DNA of 36,759 nucleotides from AVCC01 sp041736255 (GCA_041736255.1 JBGSTZ010000076.1:1-36759), one strand, 5' to 3'. Numbered from the stretch's first letter, positions 1 through 8,046 are shown. Program-made: numbers and translations. The notes: a model not told the origin generated them from the sequence alone.

Positions 1-282
1 ACGCTTAAAACCAAGGGCTATCATCTCACCCACAACTTCGGCCATGGCAAACAGCATTTGTCGAATCTGTTCGCGACTATGATCCTGCTGGCATTCCTGT
101 TTCACACCGCGCTTGGCATGACCGAGGGGCCGTAGCGCACCGTGCGCAGCCTGCTTCCCTCGCGGCGCACGTTCTTCGAGCACCTGCGCGCCCTAGTCCA
201 GTACATCCCGTTCGACGACTGGAATCATTTTTTCCATTTCATGCTCAAGGGCCTCGACGCCGTGCCGCCCGATACCGGATAA
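1..282 (+). pseudogene. Transposase C-terminal remnant, interrupted by a stop
   Basis: Frame 1 reads from the window edge through KGYHLTHNFGHGKQHLSNLF and a hydrophobic LLAFLFHTAL stretch to an amber stop at 133-135. The same frame continues with RTFFEHLRALVQYIPFDDWN and FHFMLKGLDA to a TAA at 280-282. The NFGHGKQHL / LLAF.FHT / RTFFE.LRAL pattern resembles the C-terminal end of DDE transposases found in many proteobacteria; I assign it by memory of such proteins, not by search. The internal stop and the lack of a visible inverted repeat downstream suggest a decayed copy. The 5' part lies outside the window, so the original length is unknown. Confidence 0.6.
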
Positions 283-659
283 CCCTCCAATGGATTCGAC
301 TGCTTAAAATATCTTTCTTTCTGGAATTATTTTAAAATGAGAACTGCTGCCAAATTCCACCCTTGCCGTACATCATCGGACAGCGCATCGCCACCGCATA
401 AACGCAGGTCGGGACCAAGCTCGCCCCGACTTATTGAGAAGTTACAAATAGTCTTCTTAACTATTTTATTTCCTTGATTTTTTTGTAAATTCATCACAAA
501 TTTTATTGATACATCGTATGCAAGACTACCGCGCCGCGCCTGTGGATAGATTTTCCGATCGTAGCGTTACGATCAATATAAAAGGAGGGTGTTTGTTAGG
601 AACCAGAGCACATTAATGCAGTGCTACACTGCGCCACCTTACATTCCAGCTTTGAACCC
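283..659. other. Gene-free stretch between transposase relic and hypothetical gene
   Basis: No open frame with coding character was seen. The middle (about 430-520) is AT-rich compared with its surroundings and could hold a promoter for the next gene. A purine-rich AAAGGAGGG lies near 582-590, but it is too far from either plausible start (621 or 660) to be a normal ribosome binding site. The sequence CTGTGGATAG near 540 is one base from a DnaA-box-like nonamer, but it stands alone, so I do not call an origin. Confidence 0.4.
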
Positions 660-1202
660 ATGACGAACAAGAAACAACTTCCCGCGAAAAAAACAGCCGA
701 TGCACCTGCAGGGCGCGCTGAAAATCCATTCCAAGATCTCGCGTTTTATACGCGGATGCGCGATTACACCGAGCGTGATGCGGCTTTCTCGAAAGAGTTG
801 AAGGCTATTGCGGAACGCGGCGCAGGCAAGCAGAGCGGCGACGCGCGTTTGGCACCGTCGCTGCAAGTTTTGCGCGGCGTGATTAAAAAAGGCTTGTCTC
901 TTGAAGAGATGTTCGGCCGCATCGTACTTGGCGTCGAAAAAGGTTTATGGGAACCCTGGTTGACCGCGTTTGGTTTTGAACTGCGCGGCATCAACTATGC
1001 GAAAACGGGACAGCGCAATGCCCGACTGGCGCTGGACTTGAGCCTGGCGTCCAAGGCCAATACCGCGTTCGCAAATGCAGGAATTCCCAATTGGCGCAGT
1101 TTGGTGGCGGAAGACTGTATCCAGTTCCAAGTGGAGAAGCCAACCGAAAAGACACCTGCCAAGGCTTATGCCATTTTCACCCTGGACGCCACTGACAATT
1201 GA
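660..1202 (+). CDS. Hypothetical protein, about 180 residues
   Basis: I do not recognise this family. The protein is soluble, with a Lys/Ala-rich start (MTNKKQLPAKKTADAP), no signal peptide and no membrane segment. The middle is likely helical, around LQVLRGVIKKGLSLEEMFGR and VEKGLWEPWLTAFGFELRGI. The ATG at 660 is preferred because the residues after it look like a natural N terminus. An in-frame GTG at 621 would add 13 residues, and neither start has a convincing Shine-Dalgarno. It sits alone between a transposase relic and the TRAP genes, so context says little about function. Confidence 0.55.
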   Translation: MTNKKQLPAKKTADAPAGRAENPFQDLAFYTRMRDYTERDAAFSKELKAIAERGAGKQSGDARLAPSLQVLRGVIKKGLSLEEMFGRIVLGVEKGLWEPWLTAFGFELRGINYAKTGQRNARLALDLSLASKANTAFANAGIPNWRSLVAEDCIQFQVEKPTEKTPAKAYAIFTLDATDN

Positions 1203-1432
1203 GTGCTGTCGCAGAACATCCACGAAGAGTGCAGCAATTAATGAAGTCATCGACTTTGCAGCCCTCCTCTACCGGCATGGCTTTTCCTGGTGCCTGAATC
1301 CCATCGCTATTCCGTGAATACTGGATGTGTAGATATCTATGCCGCTTGCAAGAGAGGGAGCGCCCCAGTTGGCTGAACAGTAAGTGCGCTGCTCCCGAAA
1401 CACGTTTAAACCATGAATGAAATGACCGAACC

Positions 1433-1963
1433 ATGAGCGATCCATCCGACACTACCCATCCGAACGAAGAAGCCCCGCGCGTGCCGGTCAAAATCGAAGA
1501 ATTCTGTGCCGCGATGGCGATGGCGCTGATTTGCTGCATCACCTTTGCCAATGTGCTGGTGCGTTATTTTACGAATGTCTCGTTTGCTTTCACCGAAGAA
1601 TTTTCAGTTTTTCTGATGGTGGTGCTAACCTTGTTCGGCGCTGCTGCTGCATTTGCGCGCAATACCCATATTCGCATGACATTCATCACGGACCGCTTGC
1701 CGCGCACACTGGCGCGCGTGCTGGAATATCTGGTGCTGGCACTGGGTGCGCTGATGTTCGCCATCATGGCCTGGTATGGCACTTTCCTGTTTTGGGATGA
1801 CTGGCAGTACGACACCACTTCGCCCGGCATCGGCATTCCGCAGTGGATTTACACGATCTGGCTGCCGCTGCTGTCGGCGGTGATTTTTCTGCGCATCATC
1901 GGCCGCATGATCCGCTTTAGCCGGAAATCCAGCCGCCAGTCGATAGATCGGCGCGCGGCATGA
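1433..1963 (+). CDS. dctQ: TRAP transporter small permease (DctQ family)
   Basis: The protein has 176 residues, normal for a DctQ subunit, with about four hydrophobic segments (roughly residues 25-48, 54-75, 92-115 and 135-158). The second region holds FTEEFSVFLMVVLTLFGAAA and the R.THIRMTFITDRLP pattern typical of DctQ. In TRAP systems this subunit pairs with the large permease and docks a periplasmic binding protein to drive sodium-coupled uptake of organic acids. Its TGA overlaps the ATG of the next gene (ATGA at 1960-1963), so the two are translationally coupled. No DctP binding protein is next to it, and the substrate cannot be inferred. The symbol names the family only. Confidence 0.88.
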   Translation: MSDPSDTTHPNEEAPRVPVKIEEFCAAMAMALICCITFANVLVRYFTNVSFAFTEEFSVFLMVVLTLFGAAAAFARNTHIRMTFITDRLPRTLARVLEYLVLALGALMFAIMAWYGTFLFWDDWQYDTTSPGIGIPQWIYTIWLPLLSAVIFLRIIGRMIRFSRKSSRQSIDRRAA

Positions 1964-3249
1964 TCGCCGAAGGTAGCCTGATTTTATTCGCCGGTTTCGC
2001 GCTGCTGCTGGCAATCGGCGCGCCGCTGGCAATCGCCCTTGGTATGGCCGGCACTGCGGTGATTTTTATCGAAGGCCTCGGCATCATGGCGGTGCCGACC
2101 AACGCTTATGGCGGCATCGCAAAATACCCGCTGTTGGCGCTGCCGGTGTTTGTCTTGGCCGGCCTGATGTTCGAGCGTGCCGGCGTGGCGCTGCGGATCG
2201 TACGCTTCGCTTCCGCCATTGTCGGCAAGCGGCGCGGCGGCCAGGGCGTGGTGGCAATTCTGGTCTGCATGTTTTTGGGCGGAATTTCCGGTTCCGGCCC
2301 GGCCGATGCCGCAGCAGTGGCAATGGTGATGATTCCGGGCATGCTCAAACAGGGTTACCCGAAGGCGTTTTCGTCCACGCTGATTGCCGCCGCCGGTTCC
2401 ACTGCGATTCTGATTCCACCCTCGATTGCGTTGATCGTATACAGCGTGCTGGTGCCGGCAGCGTCGGTGCCGGCGTTGTTTGCCGGCGGCATGTTGCCCG
2501 GCGTTCTGGCAGGGCTGGCGCTGATCATTCCGACCTTGTATCTGTCGCGTAAGCATGGCTGGGGCACGGCCTCAGGCGAAGAAACGCCGCGCTTGTGGGA
2601 TAGCTTCAAGGAAGCGATCTGGGGTTTGCTGGCGCCGGTGATTATTCTCGGCGGCATGCGTACCGGCATGTTTACGCCGACCGAGGCCGCCGTTGTGGCT
2701 GCCTTCTACGGCTTCTTCGTCGGCGTGTTTGTCTATCGCACGCTGGATCTACGCAAGGTGTATCGGGTACTAGTCGAATCGGCCGAAATTTCTGCGGTGG
2801 TGTTGATCATCATTTCGCTAGCGGGCGTATTTGCCCATGCAGGTTCCACGCTCGGTGCGTTCGATGCGTTCGCCAAGCTGCTGCTGGGTTTCACGGGCAA
2901 TGAAGCGCTGATGCTGGTGATGATCAGTGTGATGCTACTTATCGCCGGCATGTTGCTGGATGCAGTATCGATTTTTCTGGTTTTCCTGCCGATTTTGCTG
3001 CCGATCATGTTGATTTATGGTTGGGACCCGGTCTGGTTCGGCATCGTCATCACCATGAACATGGCGATCGGTCAATTTACACCGCCGATGGCAGTCAATC
3101 TGATGGTAACCACGCGCATCGCTGGCGTTTCGATGGAATCGACTGTGCCCTGGGCGCTGTGGATGGTGGGCTCGATGCTGGTGGCGATGACGCTGGTGAT
3201 GGTGTTCCCGCAACTTGTGCTGTGGCTGCCGGGTTTGCTGGGTTATTAG
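1960..3249 (+). CDS. dctM: TRAP transporter large permease (DctM family)
   Basis: The protein has 429 residues, the usual size for DctM, and is hydrophobic throughout, with about 12 membrane segments. Family features include the glycine-rich GGISGSGPADAAAVAMVMIP, the IPPSIALIVYSVL segment, PTEAAVVAAFYGFFVG in the second half and the late QFTPPMAVNLMV motif. It forms the transport channel of a TRAP carrier and uses an ion gradient instead of ATP. It overlaps the DctQ gene by four bases. A 34-bp palindrome begins 16 bp after its stop codon and probably marks the transcript end. Confidence 0.92.
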   Translation: MIAEGSLILFAGFALLLAIGAPLAIALGMAGTAVIFIEGLGIMAVPTNAYGGIAKYPLLALPVFVLAGLMFERAGVALRIVRFASAIVGKRRGGQGVVAILVCMFLGGISGSGPADAAAVAMVMIPGMLKQGYPKAFSSTLIAAAGSTAILIPPSIALIVYSVLVPAASVPALFAGGMLPGVLAGLALIIPTLYLSRKHGWGTASGEETPRLWDSFKEAIWGLLAPVIILGGMRTGMFTPTEAAVVAAFYGFFVGVFVYRTLDLRKVYRVLVESAEISAVVLIIISLAGVFAHAGSTLGAFDAFAKLLLGFTGNEALMLVMISVMLLIAGMLLDAVSIFLVFLPILLPIMLIYGWDPVWFGIVITMNMAIGQFTPPMAVNLMVTTRIAGVSMESTVPWALWMVGSMLVAMTLVMVFPQLVLWLPGLLGY

Positions 3250-3265
3250 CCCAGATATTTCGTGG

Positions 3266-3299
3266 CAGCGCAAACCTTGCTGCAGCAAGGTTTGCGCTG
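3266..3299. repeat. 34-bp perfect palindrome after the TRAP genes
   Basis: The half-site CAGCGCAAACCTTGCTG (3266-3282) is followed directly by its exact reverse complement (3283-3299), with no spacer. In RNA it would fold into a long hairpin with a tiny loop. Neither side has a run of T long enough for a textbook intrinsic terminator, so its role as terminator, processing site or protein-binding site is open. Confidence 0.7.
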
Positions 3300-3393
3300 G
3301 CTTAGAAAGTGCGCATCATTGGATTGACTTACCGCAAAAGGTGTCGCATTGAATGTAGCAAACTTATCAAAACATTATGATAAGGGGACTACC

Positions 3394-3717
3394 ATGCAAC
3401 TCGCAATACAACTTCCCGATTTCGATATGCTGACGTCCCTGTATCGGGACGATCCTGAAGCTTTCGAAGCGTTCCGTCATCATGTATTGCGCGAGGTGGT
3501 TGATGCCGCACCGCCATCCCAGCGCCCCACTCTTGAGCTGTTGTTAAACCATCTTAATGTTGCCCGCGCAGAGGCTGCTACTCCCCTGGAGGCGACGATT
3601 ATCGCTTTTCGCCTGATGCAAAATTCGGTTTGGCAGTTGCACACGCTCTGGGAGCAAACCCATGAAGCGGTCGCCGGTTTGCAGACGGCGGTAATTATTG
3701 CTCAGGTGCGTAAATAA
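3394..3717 (+). CDS. DUF3135 domain-containing protein
   Basis: This small acidic cytoplasmic protein has 107 residues. The start FDMLTSLYRDDPEAFEAFRH, followed by LREVVDAAPPSQRPTLELLL and a later AEAATPLEATI / FRLMQNSVWQLHTLWEQ, fits the DUF3135 pattern. The family function is unknown. I chose the ATG at 3394 because AAGGGG lies 8 bp upstream; an in-frame TTG at 3349 would add 15 unlike residues and has no such site. It stands alone between the TRAP genes and ettA. Confidence 0.75.
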   Translation: MQLAIQLPDFDMLTSLYRDDPEAFEAFRHHVLREVVDAAPPSQRPTLELLLNHLNVARAEAATPLEATIIAFRLMQNSVWQLHTLWEQTHEAVAGLQTAVIIAQVRK

Positions 3718-4104
3718 AAAGTAAAGCATGGAGAAGAATTTTGGCACCATCTGATTTTCTCGACTTGCCTTCCAAGCACGGCAATGCTGATGCATCGCGC
3801 CGTCTTTTATTACAAAAATTAGTCAGAATGAGGATTGGCCGGCACCGGGCCGCACCGTGGCGCGGGTGGTGCAATTGACCTCGTCAGATGACGAAGCGTA
3901 AAGCGAACTGACTTTTTATTCTGTCTCTGGATCTCAATAGCCTGGATCAGTTGTTCCGCAACGCCCGCCGGGAATCAATACCCTGCGCCTATCGATGCAA
4001 CTGAAACTGGCTCCGTTGGCCTGTCCCATACCGGCCCCGACACCGGCTGCAGCGCCATCGGTTATCCTTGAGGTCATTCGCAACCTGAAAAAGACCCGAA
4101 AACC
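3718..4104. other. Gene-free stretch before ettA
   Basis: No convincing gene, RNA or repeat was found in these 387 bp. A short frame near 3820-3900 reads EDWPAPGRTVARVVQLTSS before a stop and has a coding-like look, but it has no start codon and nothing upstream, so it might be a gene scrap. A promoter for ettA must lie here, but I could not place it with confidence. Confidence 0.35.
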
Positions 4105-5772
4105 ATGGCAAATTACGTCTACACAATGAACAAGGTCGGCAAAATCGTGCCGCCCAAACGCCAAATCCTGAAAGACATCTCACTATCCTTCTTCCCCGGC
4201 GCCAAGATCGGCGTGCTGGGCTTGAACGGTTCCGGCAAATCGACACTGCTGAAAATCATGGCCGGCATTGACACCGACATCCAGGGCGAAGCAGTGCCGA
4301 TGCCGGGTTTGAACATCGGCTATCTGCCGCAGGAACCGGTGCTCGATCCCGAGCAAACGGTGCGCCAGGTAGTTGAATCCGGCCTGGGCGAAGCATTCGA
4401 AGCGCAAGCCAAGCTGGAAGCGGTATACGCCGCCTACGCCGACGAAGATGCCGATTTCGATGCGCTGGCAAATGAGCAGGCGCGGCTGGAAGCGATCATC
4501 TCGACTTCCGACGGCGGCAACCTGAACCTGCAGCTGGAAATGGCCGCCGATGCGCTGGGCCTGCCGGCGTGGGACGCCAAGATCGGCGTGCTGTCGGGCG
4601 GCGAAAAACGCCGGGTAGCACTTTGCCGTTTGCTGCTGTCGAAACCCGACATGCTGCTGCTGGACGAGCCGACCAACCATCTGGACGCCGAATCGGTTGA
4701 GTGGCTGGAACAATTCCTGCTGCGCTTCCCCGGCACCGTAGTCGGCATCACGCATGACCGCTATTTCCTCGACAACGCGGCCGAATGGATTCTGGAGCTC
4801 GATCGCGGCCACGGCATTCCGTGGAAAGGCAACTACAGCTCGTGGCTGGAACAAAAAGGCAACCGCCTGAAGATGGAAGAATCGACTGAATCGTCGCGCC
4901 AGAAAACTATCGCCAAGGAACTCGAATGGGTGCGCCAGAATCCGAAAGGCCGTCAATCGAAGAGCAAGGCGCGGCTGGCCCGCTTCAACGAGTTGTCCGA
5001 ACACGAATACCAGAAGCGCAACGAAACCCAGGAGATTTTTATCCCGGTGGCCGAGCGTCTGGGCAATGACGTGATCGAATTCAAGAATGTCTCGAAAGCG
5101 TTCGGCGACCGGCTGCTGATCGACGACCTCAGCTTCGTGGTACCGGCCGGCGCGATTGTCGGCATCATCGGCCCCAACGGCGCCGGTAAAACCACGATGT
5201 TCAAGATGATCACCGGAATCGAGCAGCCCGACAGCGGCGAAGTCGCCATCGGCCAAACTGCCAGAGTCTCCATTGTGGACCAATCGCGCGACTCGCTCGA
5301 CAGTACTAAAACCGTGTTTCAGGACGTCTGCGACGGCAACGACATCATCACCGTCGGCCGATTCGAGATGCCATCGCGCGCCTATCTGGGCCGCTTCAAC
5401 TTTAAGGGCGGCGACCAGCAAAAAATCGTCGGAAATCTATCCGGCGGCGAACGCGGTCGCTTACATCTGGCGAAAACGTTGATGCAAGGCGGTAACGTCT
5501 TGCTGCTGGATGAACCGACCAACGATCTGGACGTGGAAACCCTGCGCGCGCTGGAAGATGCGTTGCTGGAATTTGCCGGCAGCATCATGGTGATCAGCCA
5601 TGACCGCTGGTTCCTGGATCGCATCGCGACCCATATTCTGGCGTGCGAGGGCGATTCGAAATGGGTCTTTTTCGCCGGCAATTACCAGGAATACGAAGCC
5701 GACAAGAAGATACGCCTGGGCGAAGAAGGTGCGAAACCAAGGCGGATTCGCTACAAACCCCTGACTGTGTAG
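4105..5772 (+). CDS. ettA: Energy-dependent translational throttle protein EttA (ABC-F)
   Basis: EttA is a soluble ABC-F ATPase that binds the ribosomal E site and adjusts early elongation to cell energy state. The 555-residue length is that of EttA. Two nucleotide-binding domains are visible: Walker A GLNGSGKST (about 39-47) with LSGGEKRR and LLLDEPTNHLD (about 164-193), then GPNGAGKTT (about 356-364) with LSGGERGR and LLLDEPTNDLD (about 446-476). The linker between them carries the charged QNPKGRQSKSKARLARF stretch typical of the family. The N terminus MANYVYTMNKVGKIVPPK is nearly diagnostic. There are no membrane segments, which rules out a transporter. It appears to be a single-gene unit. 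Confidence 0.97.
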   Translation: MANYVYTMNKVGKIVPPKRQILKDISLSFFPGAKIGVLGLNGSGKSTLLKIMAGIDTDIQGEAVPMPGLNIGYLPQEPVLDPEQTVRQVVESGLGEAFEAQAKLEAVYAAYADEDADFDALANEQARLEAIISTSDGGNLNLQLEMAADALGLPAWDAKIGVLSGGEKRRVALCRLLLSKPDMLLLDEPTNHLDAESVEWLEQFLLRFPGTVVGITHDRYFLDNAAEWILELDRGHGIPWKGNYSSWLEQKGNRLKMEESTESSRQKTIAKELEWVRQNPKGRQSKSKARLARFNELSEHEYQKRNETQEIFIPVAERLGNDVIEFKNVSKAFGDRLLIDDLSFVVPAGAIVGIIGPNGAGKTTMFKMITGIEQPDSGEVAIGQTARVSIVDQSRDSLDSTKTVFQDVCDGNDIITVGRFEMPSRAYLGRFNFKGGDQQKIVGNLSGGERGRLHLAKTLMQGGNVLLLDEPTNDLDVETLRALEDALLEFAGSIMVISHDRWFLDRIATHILACEGDSKWVFFAGNYQEYEADKKIRLGEEGAKPRRIRYKPLTV

Positions 5773-5911
5773 CTTGCGTAGGGGGGAAAAGCGCAGCGTC
5801 TTCCGCCGCATGTGTTGTAGCCGCCGGCACATGCGTTGCGACGCAGCCGGCTGATAACGCTGCGCTCATCCGCCCACCATTTCTTAAGCCACTTCTTTGG
5901 GAAAACCTGTC

Positions 5912-6361
5912 ATGAACTTCCAGCTTAGCGATGTCAGCCACATCATCCAGCTTTCGATTGCGCCGGTGTTTCTGTTGAGCGGCATTGGGCCGATGTTGAT
6001 TGTGCTGACCAACCGGTTGGCGCGCATCATCGACCGTTCGCGCAAGCTCGAAGGCTTGCTGCAACATGCCGACGCGGCGGCAAAACCTGAATTGCTGGCC
6101 CAAATCACGATACTTTATCGGCGTGCGCACCAGATCAATTACGCGATCACACTCAGCACTGCCTGCGCACTTTTGGTGAGTTTGATCATTGTGGCGCTGT
6201 TTATTGGCGACGCGCTGGGTTTGGAACTGGATCGGCTGGTCGCCGTATTTTTTGTGGTAGCCATGCTGGCGCTCATCGGTAGCTATTCCTTTCTGCTGCG
6301 CGAAATTTTCGTCGCCACAAAATCGCTCTCGTTGCAGCGCGTACTCCAATCCACGGAGTAA
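5912..6361 (+). CDS. DUF2721 family membrane protein
   Basis: This integral membrane protein has 149 residues. A first hydrophobic segment, IQLSIAPVFLLSGIGPMLIV, is followed by the conserved basic loop NRLARIIDRSRKLEG. Two more membrane segments lie around residues 78-98 and 108-130. The SIAPVFLLSGIG..L.V...RLARI.DR pattern is that of DUF2721, whose function is unknown. I chose the ATG at 5912; an upstream in-frame TTG at 5897 would add five residues. The 139-bp gap after ettA has no strong terminator. Confidence 0.8.
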   Translation: MNFQLSDVSHIIQLSIAPVFLLSGIGPMLIVLTNRLARIIDRSRKLEGLLQHADAAAKPELLAQITILYRRAHQINYAITLSTACALLVSLIIVALFIGDALGLELDRLVAVFFVVAMLALIGSYSFLLREIFVATKSLSLQRVLQSTE

Positions 6362-6470
6362 TAAATCTGTATGGTGACCTCGATAAAAATTGCCACACAG
6401 AGCTGATTTTCTTTGTGCCAGCGGCACATCCCACACCTATTGCGTGCATTTTTGTTAATCTTAATAAGCT

Positions 6471-6484
6471 TTGACGCACATCAA
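6471..6484 (+). promoter_or_regulatory. Candidate FNR/ANR-type operator
   Basis: TTGACGCACATCAA matches the FNR/ANR consensus TTGAT-N4-ATCAA at nine of ten defined positions. Its centre is about 41 bp before the start point expected from a CATAGT -10-like hexamer at 6504-6509, the spacing of class II FNR-activated promoters. It lies 80 bp before the PRC-barrel start codon. This is motif matching by eye. Confidence 0.5.
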
Positions 6485-6564
6485 AAACAGTTGTTAAAAA
6501 TCGCATAGTCTGATCGGTGTAGTTTCACATTATTCATTGAATTAAATCCCTCAAGGAGATGAAC

Positions 6565-6984
6565 ATGAGCTATGAAGATCGCGATAAATACGGCATGTAC
6601 AGCACCGAAACCAAAGATGGTCCCGGACCTGGGCTGATGGGCGCAGACACGCTTATCGGTGAAGATGTCTATAACGACCAGGATGAAGAGCTCGGAGACA
6701 TCAAGGAAATCATGCTGGACACGCGTAGCGGCAGGGTAAGTTATGCGGTGCTCGCATTCGGCGGCTTTCTGGGGATGGGCGAAAAACTGTTCGCGGTGCC
6801 GTGGAATGCATTGACGCTCGATCCCGTCAACAAGCGTTTCATCCTGAAAGTCTCTAAAGAAAAGCTCAAAGATGCGCCTGGATTCGATTCGGATCATTGG
6901 CCGGATATGGCGAGCACTGCATGGGCCGATACCATTCATTCTTATTACGGCACCAAGCCGTATACGGATGACCGGATACTCTGA
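6565..6984 (+). CDS. PRC-barrel domain-containing protein
   Basis: This small acidic cytoplasmic protein has 139 residues. The PRC-barrel core runs from about residue 23 to 95: ADTLIGEDVYNDQDEELGDI, then IMLDTRSGRVSYAVLAFGGF and FAVPWNALTLDP. Stand-alone PRC-barrel proteins of this type are commonly stress-induced in proteobacteria; their binding partner is unknown. The second ATG (6565) is chosen because AAGGAG at 6553-6558 lies 6 bp before it and would be too close to the ATG at 6559. The candidate FNR box upstream suggests induction when oxygen is low. It heads a cluster of small stress or envelope genes. Confidence 0.85.
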   Translation: MSYEDRDKYGMYSTETKDGPGPGLMGADTLIGEDVYNDQDEELGDIKEIMLDTRSGRVSYAVLAFGGFLGMGEKLFAVPWNALTLDPVNKRFILKVSKEKLKDAPGFDSDHWPDMASTAWADTIHSYYGTKPYTDDRIL

Positions 6985-7118
6985 TTTCCCCTAAAAAGTT
7001 GCATCCAACGAAGTGGTTATTGATCTGATCGCCATGATGCCGTCTTTCCAGGGCAAGTGTCGCTGCCGGCAAAAGCACAAGTAAAGTCTTTGAAAGGCGC
7101 GTTTTAGCGACATGCTTA

Positions 7119-7151
7119 TCGATACATTGTCGATACATTGTCGATACATTT
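7119..7151. repeat. Three tandem 11-bp repeats upstream of csbD-like gene
   Basis: The unit TCGATACATTG occurs at 7119-7129, 7130-7140 and 7141-7151, the last copy with one change at its final base. The block ends 22 bp before the ribosome binding site of the CsbD-like gene and could be an operator array. The last copies also form half of the hairpin at 7137-7160. Confidence 0.75.
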
Positions 7152-7160
7152 ATCGACAAT
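7137..7160 (+). promoter_or_regulatory. Hairpin (10-bp stem, 4-nt loop) before csbD-like gene
   Basis: ATTGTCGATA (7137-7146) pairs exactly with TATCGACAAT (7151-7160) around the loop CATT. It is AT-rich and lies about 12 bp before the AAGGAG of the next gene. No T-run follows, so it is not a terminator; an operator or leader structure is possible. Confidence 0.5.
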
Positions 7161-7184
7161 CCTATTGTTGCCAAGGAGTCTGAA

Positions 7185-7397
7185 ATGAAATGGGACATCG
7201 TTGAAGGAAACTGGAAACAATTCAAAGGTAAGGTCAAAGAGCAGTGGGGCAAACTCACTGATGACCACCTCGATCAGATCGAAGGCAAGCGCGATCAGCT
7301 TTCTGGAAAAATCCAGGAAAACTATGGCGTCGGCAAGGACGAGGCTGAAAAGCAGATCAAGGATTTTGAAGAGCGCAACAAAGATTACAAGCCTTGA
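7185..7397 (+). CDS. CsbD family stress protein
   Basis: This hydrophilic protein has 70 residues. The start MKWDIVEGNWKQFKGKVKEQ followed by WGKLTDDHLDQIEGKRDQL is the CsbD signature (N.WKQ.KGK.KE.WG.LTDD). CsbD proteins are general-stress proteins of unknown biochemical role, induced by sigma-B in Bacillus and widespread in proteobacteria. AAGGAG at 7173-7178 fixes the start. The 11-bp repeats and hairpin just upstream are the likely control region. Confidence 0.93.
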   Translation: MKWDIVEGNWKQFKGKVKEQWGKLTDDHLDQIEGKRDQLSGKIQENYGVGKDEAEKQIKDFEERNKDYKP

Positions 7398-7423
7398 GAT
7401 TTGTGGCAACGGGTGCCGGTGCG

Positions 7424-7467
7424 CGGTCGGGCGGGCGTATCGATCATTGATAATCCGCCCGAGACCG
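7424..7467. other. Imperfect hairpin between CsbD and repeat-protein genes
   Basis: CGGTCGGGCGG (7424-7434) pairs with CCGCCCGAGACCG (7455-7467) with a two-base bulge. The flanking TTGTGGC and GCCACA extend the pairing further out. The stem is GC-rich without a T-run, so it may be a weak terminator or a mRNA-stabilising end for csbD. Confidence 0.4.
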
Positions 7468-7497
7468 CCACAGAAATTCAAATCCAAAGGAATGAAA

Positions 7498-8046
7498 ATG
7501 AAAAAAATACTTGGAAATATTTTTCTCGGATTCGCCACTCTCGGCTTTGCTGTCACAGCATCGGCAGCGACCGATGCAGAAAAAGCCACCTATAAGGAGG
7601 CTAGGGACAGCGCTACCGCAACCTATAAAGCCGCGCGTGCCCAATGCGATGCCTTGAAAGACAATACTAAAGATGTCTGTATCGCAGAAGCCAAGGCGGC
7701 TGAAAAACGCAGCAAGGCGGAAGCCGAAGCCACGTACAAAAATACCCCGAAAGCGCGTATGAACGCGCTCATTGCCGGGTTTGATGCAGACTACGATGTA
7801 GCCAAGGAGAAGTGTGACGCCCAAAGCGGAAATGCCAAAGACGTCTGCCTAAAGGAAGCCAAGGCAGTGCACACCAAGGCAGTAGCCGATGCGAAAGCCA
7901 GCAAGGAAATTGGCGAAGTAAAATCGGACGCGAAAGAGGATAAAAGCGATGCCAATTACGAAGTCGCAATGGAGAAATGCGATGCCATGTCAGGCCCTGC
8001 CAAAGAAGCGTGCGTCGCATCAGCCAAGTCGAAATATGACAAATAG
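7498..8046 (+). CDS. Secreted Ala/Lys-rich protein with Cys-pair repeats
   Basis: The protein has 182 residues. A signal peptide, MKKILGNIFLGFATLGFAVT plus ASAA, with likely cleavage at ASA, sends it to the periplasm. The mature part is helical and Ala/Lys/Glu-rich, with three copies of a unit of the form (A).xx.CDAxxGxAKDVC: QCDALKDNTKDVC, KCDAQSGNAKDVC and KCDAMSGPAKEAC. Each unit has two cysteines ten residues apart. Similar proteins are known in Oxalobacteraceae as hypothetical or TolA-like, and function is unknown. The ATG at 7498 lies 8 bp after AAGG; an in-frame ATG at 7492 is too close to it. The frame remains open further upstream across csbD, but that part is out of frame with csbD and not coding. 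Confidence 0.8.
   Translation: MKKILGNIFLGFATLGFAVTASAATDAEKATYKEARDSATATYKAARAQCDALKDNTKDVCIAEAKAAEKRSKAEAEATYKNTPKARMNALIAGFDADYDVAKEKCDAQSGNAKDVCLKEAKAVHTKAVADAKASKEIGEVKSDAKEDKSDANYEVAMEKCDAMSGPAKEACVASAKSKYDK

Noticed and set aside
535..560. DnaA-box-like CTGTGGATAG considered as an origin signal
   Set aside because: It is a single imperfect site without neighbours such as dnaA or dnaN, and no box cluster.
4183..5421. 412-residue open frame on the minus strand
   Set aside because: It is antisense to ettA, which has complete ABC-F motifs; the minus-strand peptide shows no recognisable domain and has the His/Gln/Arg-rich look of a shadow frame.
5796..5860. Inverted CATGTG and CACATG after ettA
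   Set aside because: Only six paired bases with a GC-rich spacer and no T-run; expected by chance.
7201..7497. Upstream extension of the Cys-repeat protein frame
   Set aside because: It overlaps csbD in another frame and lacks a signal peptide at that start; the ATG at 7498 with AAGG and a signal peptide is clearly better.
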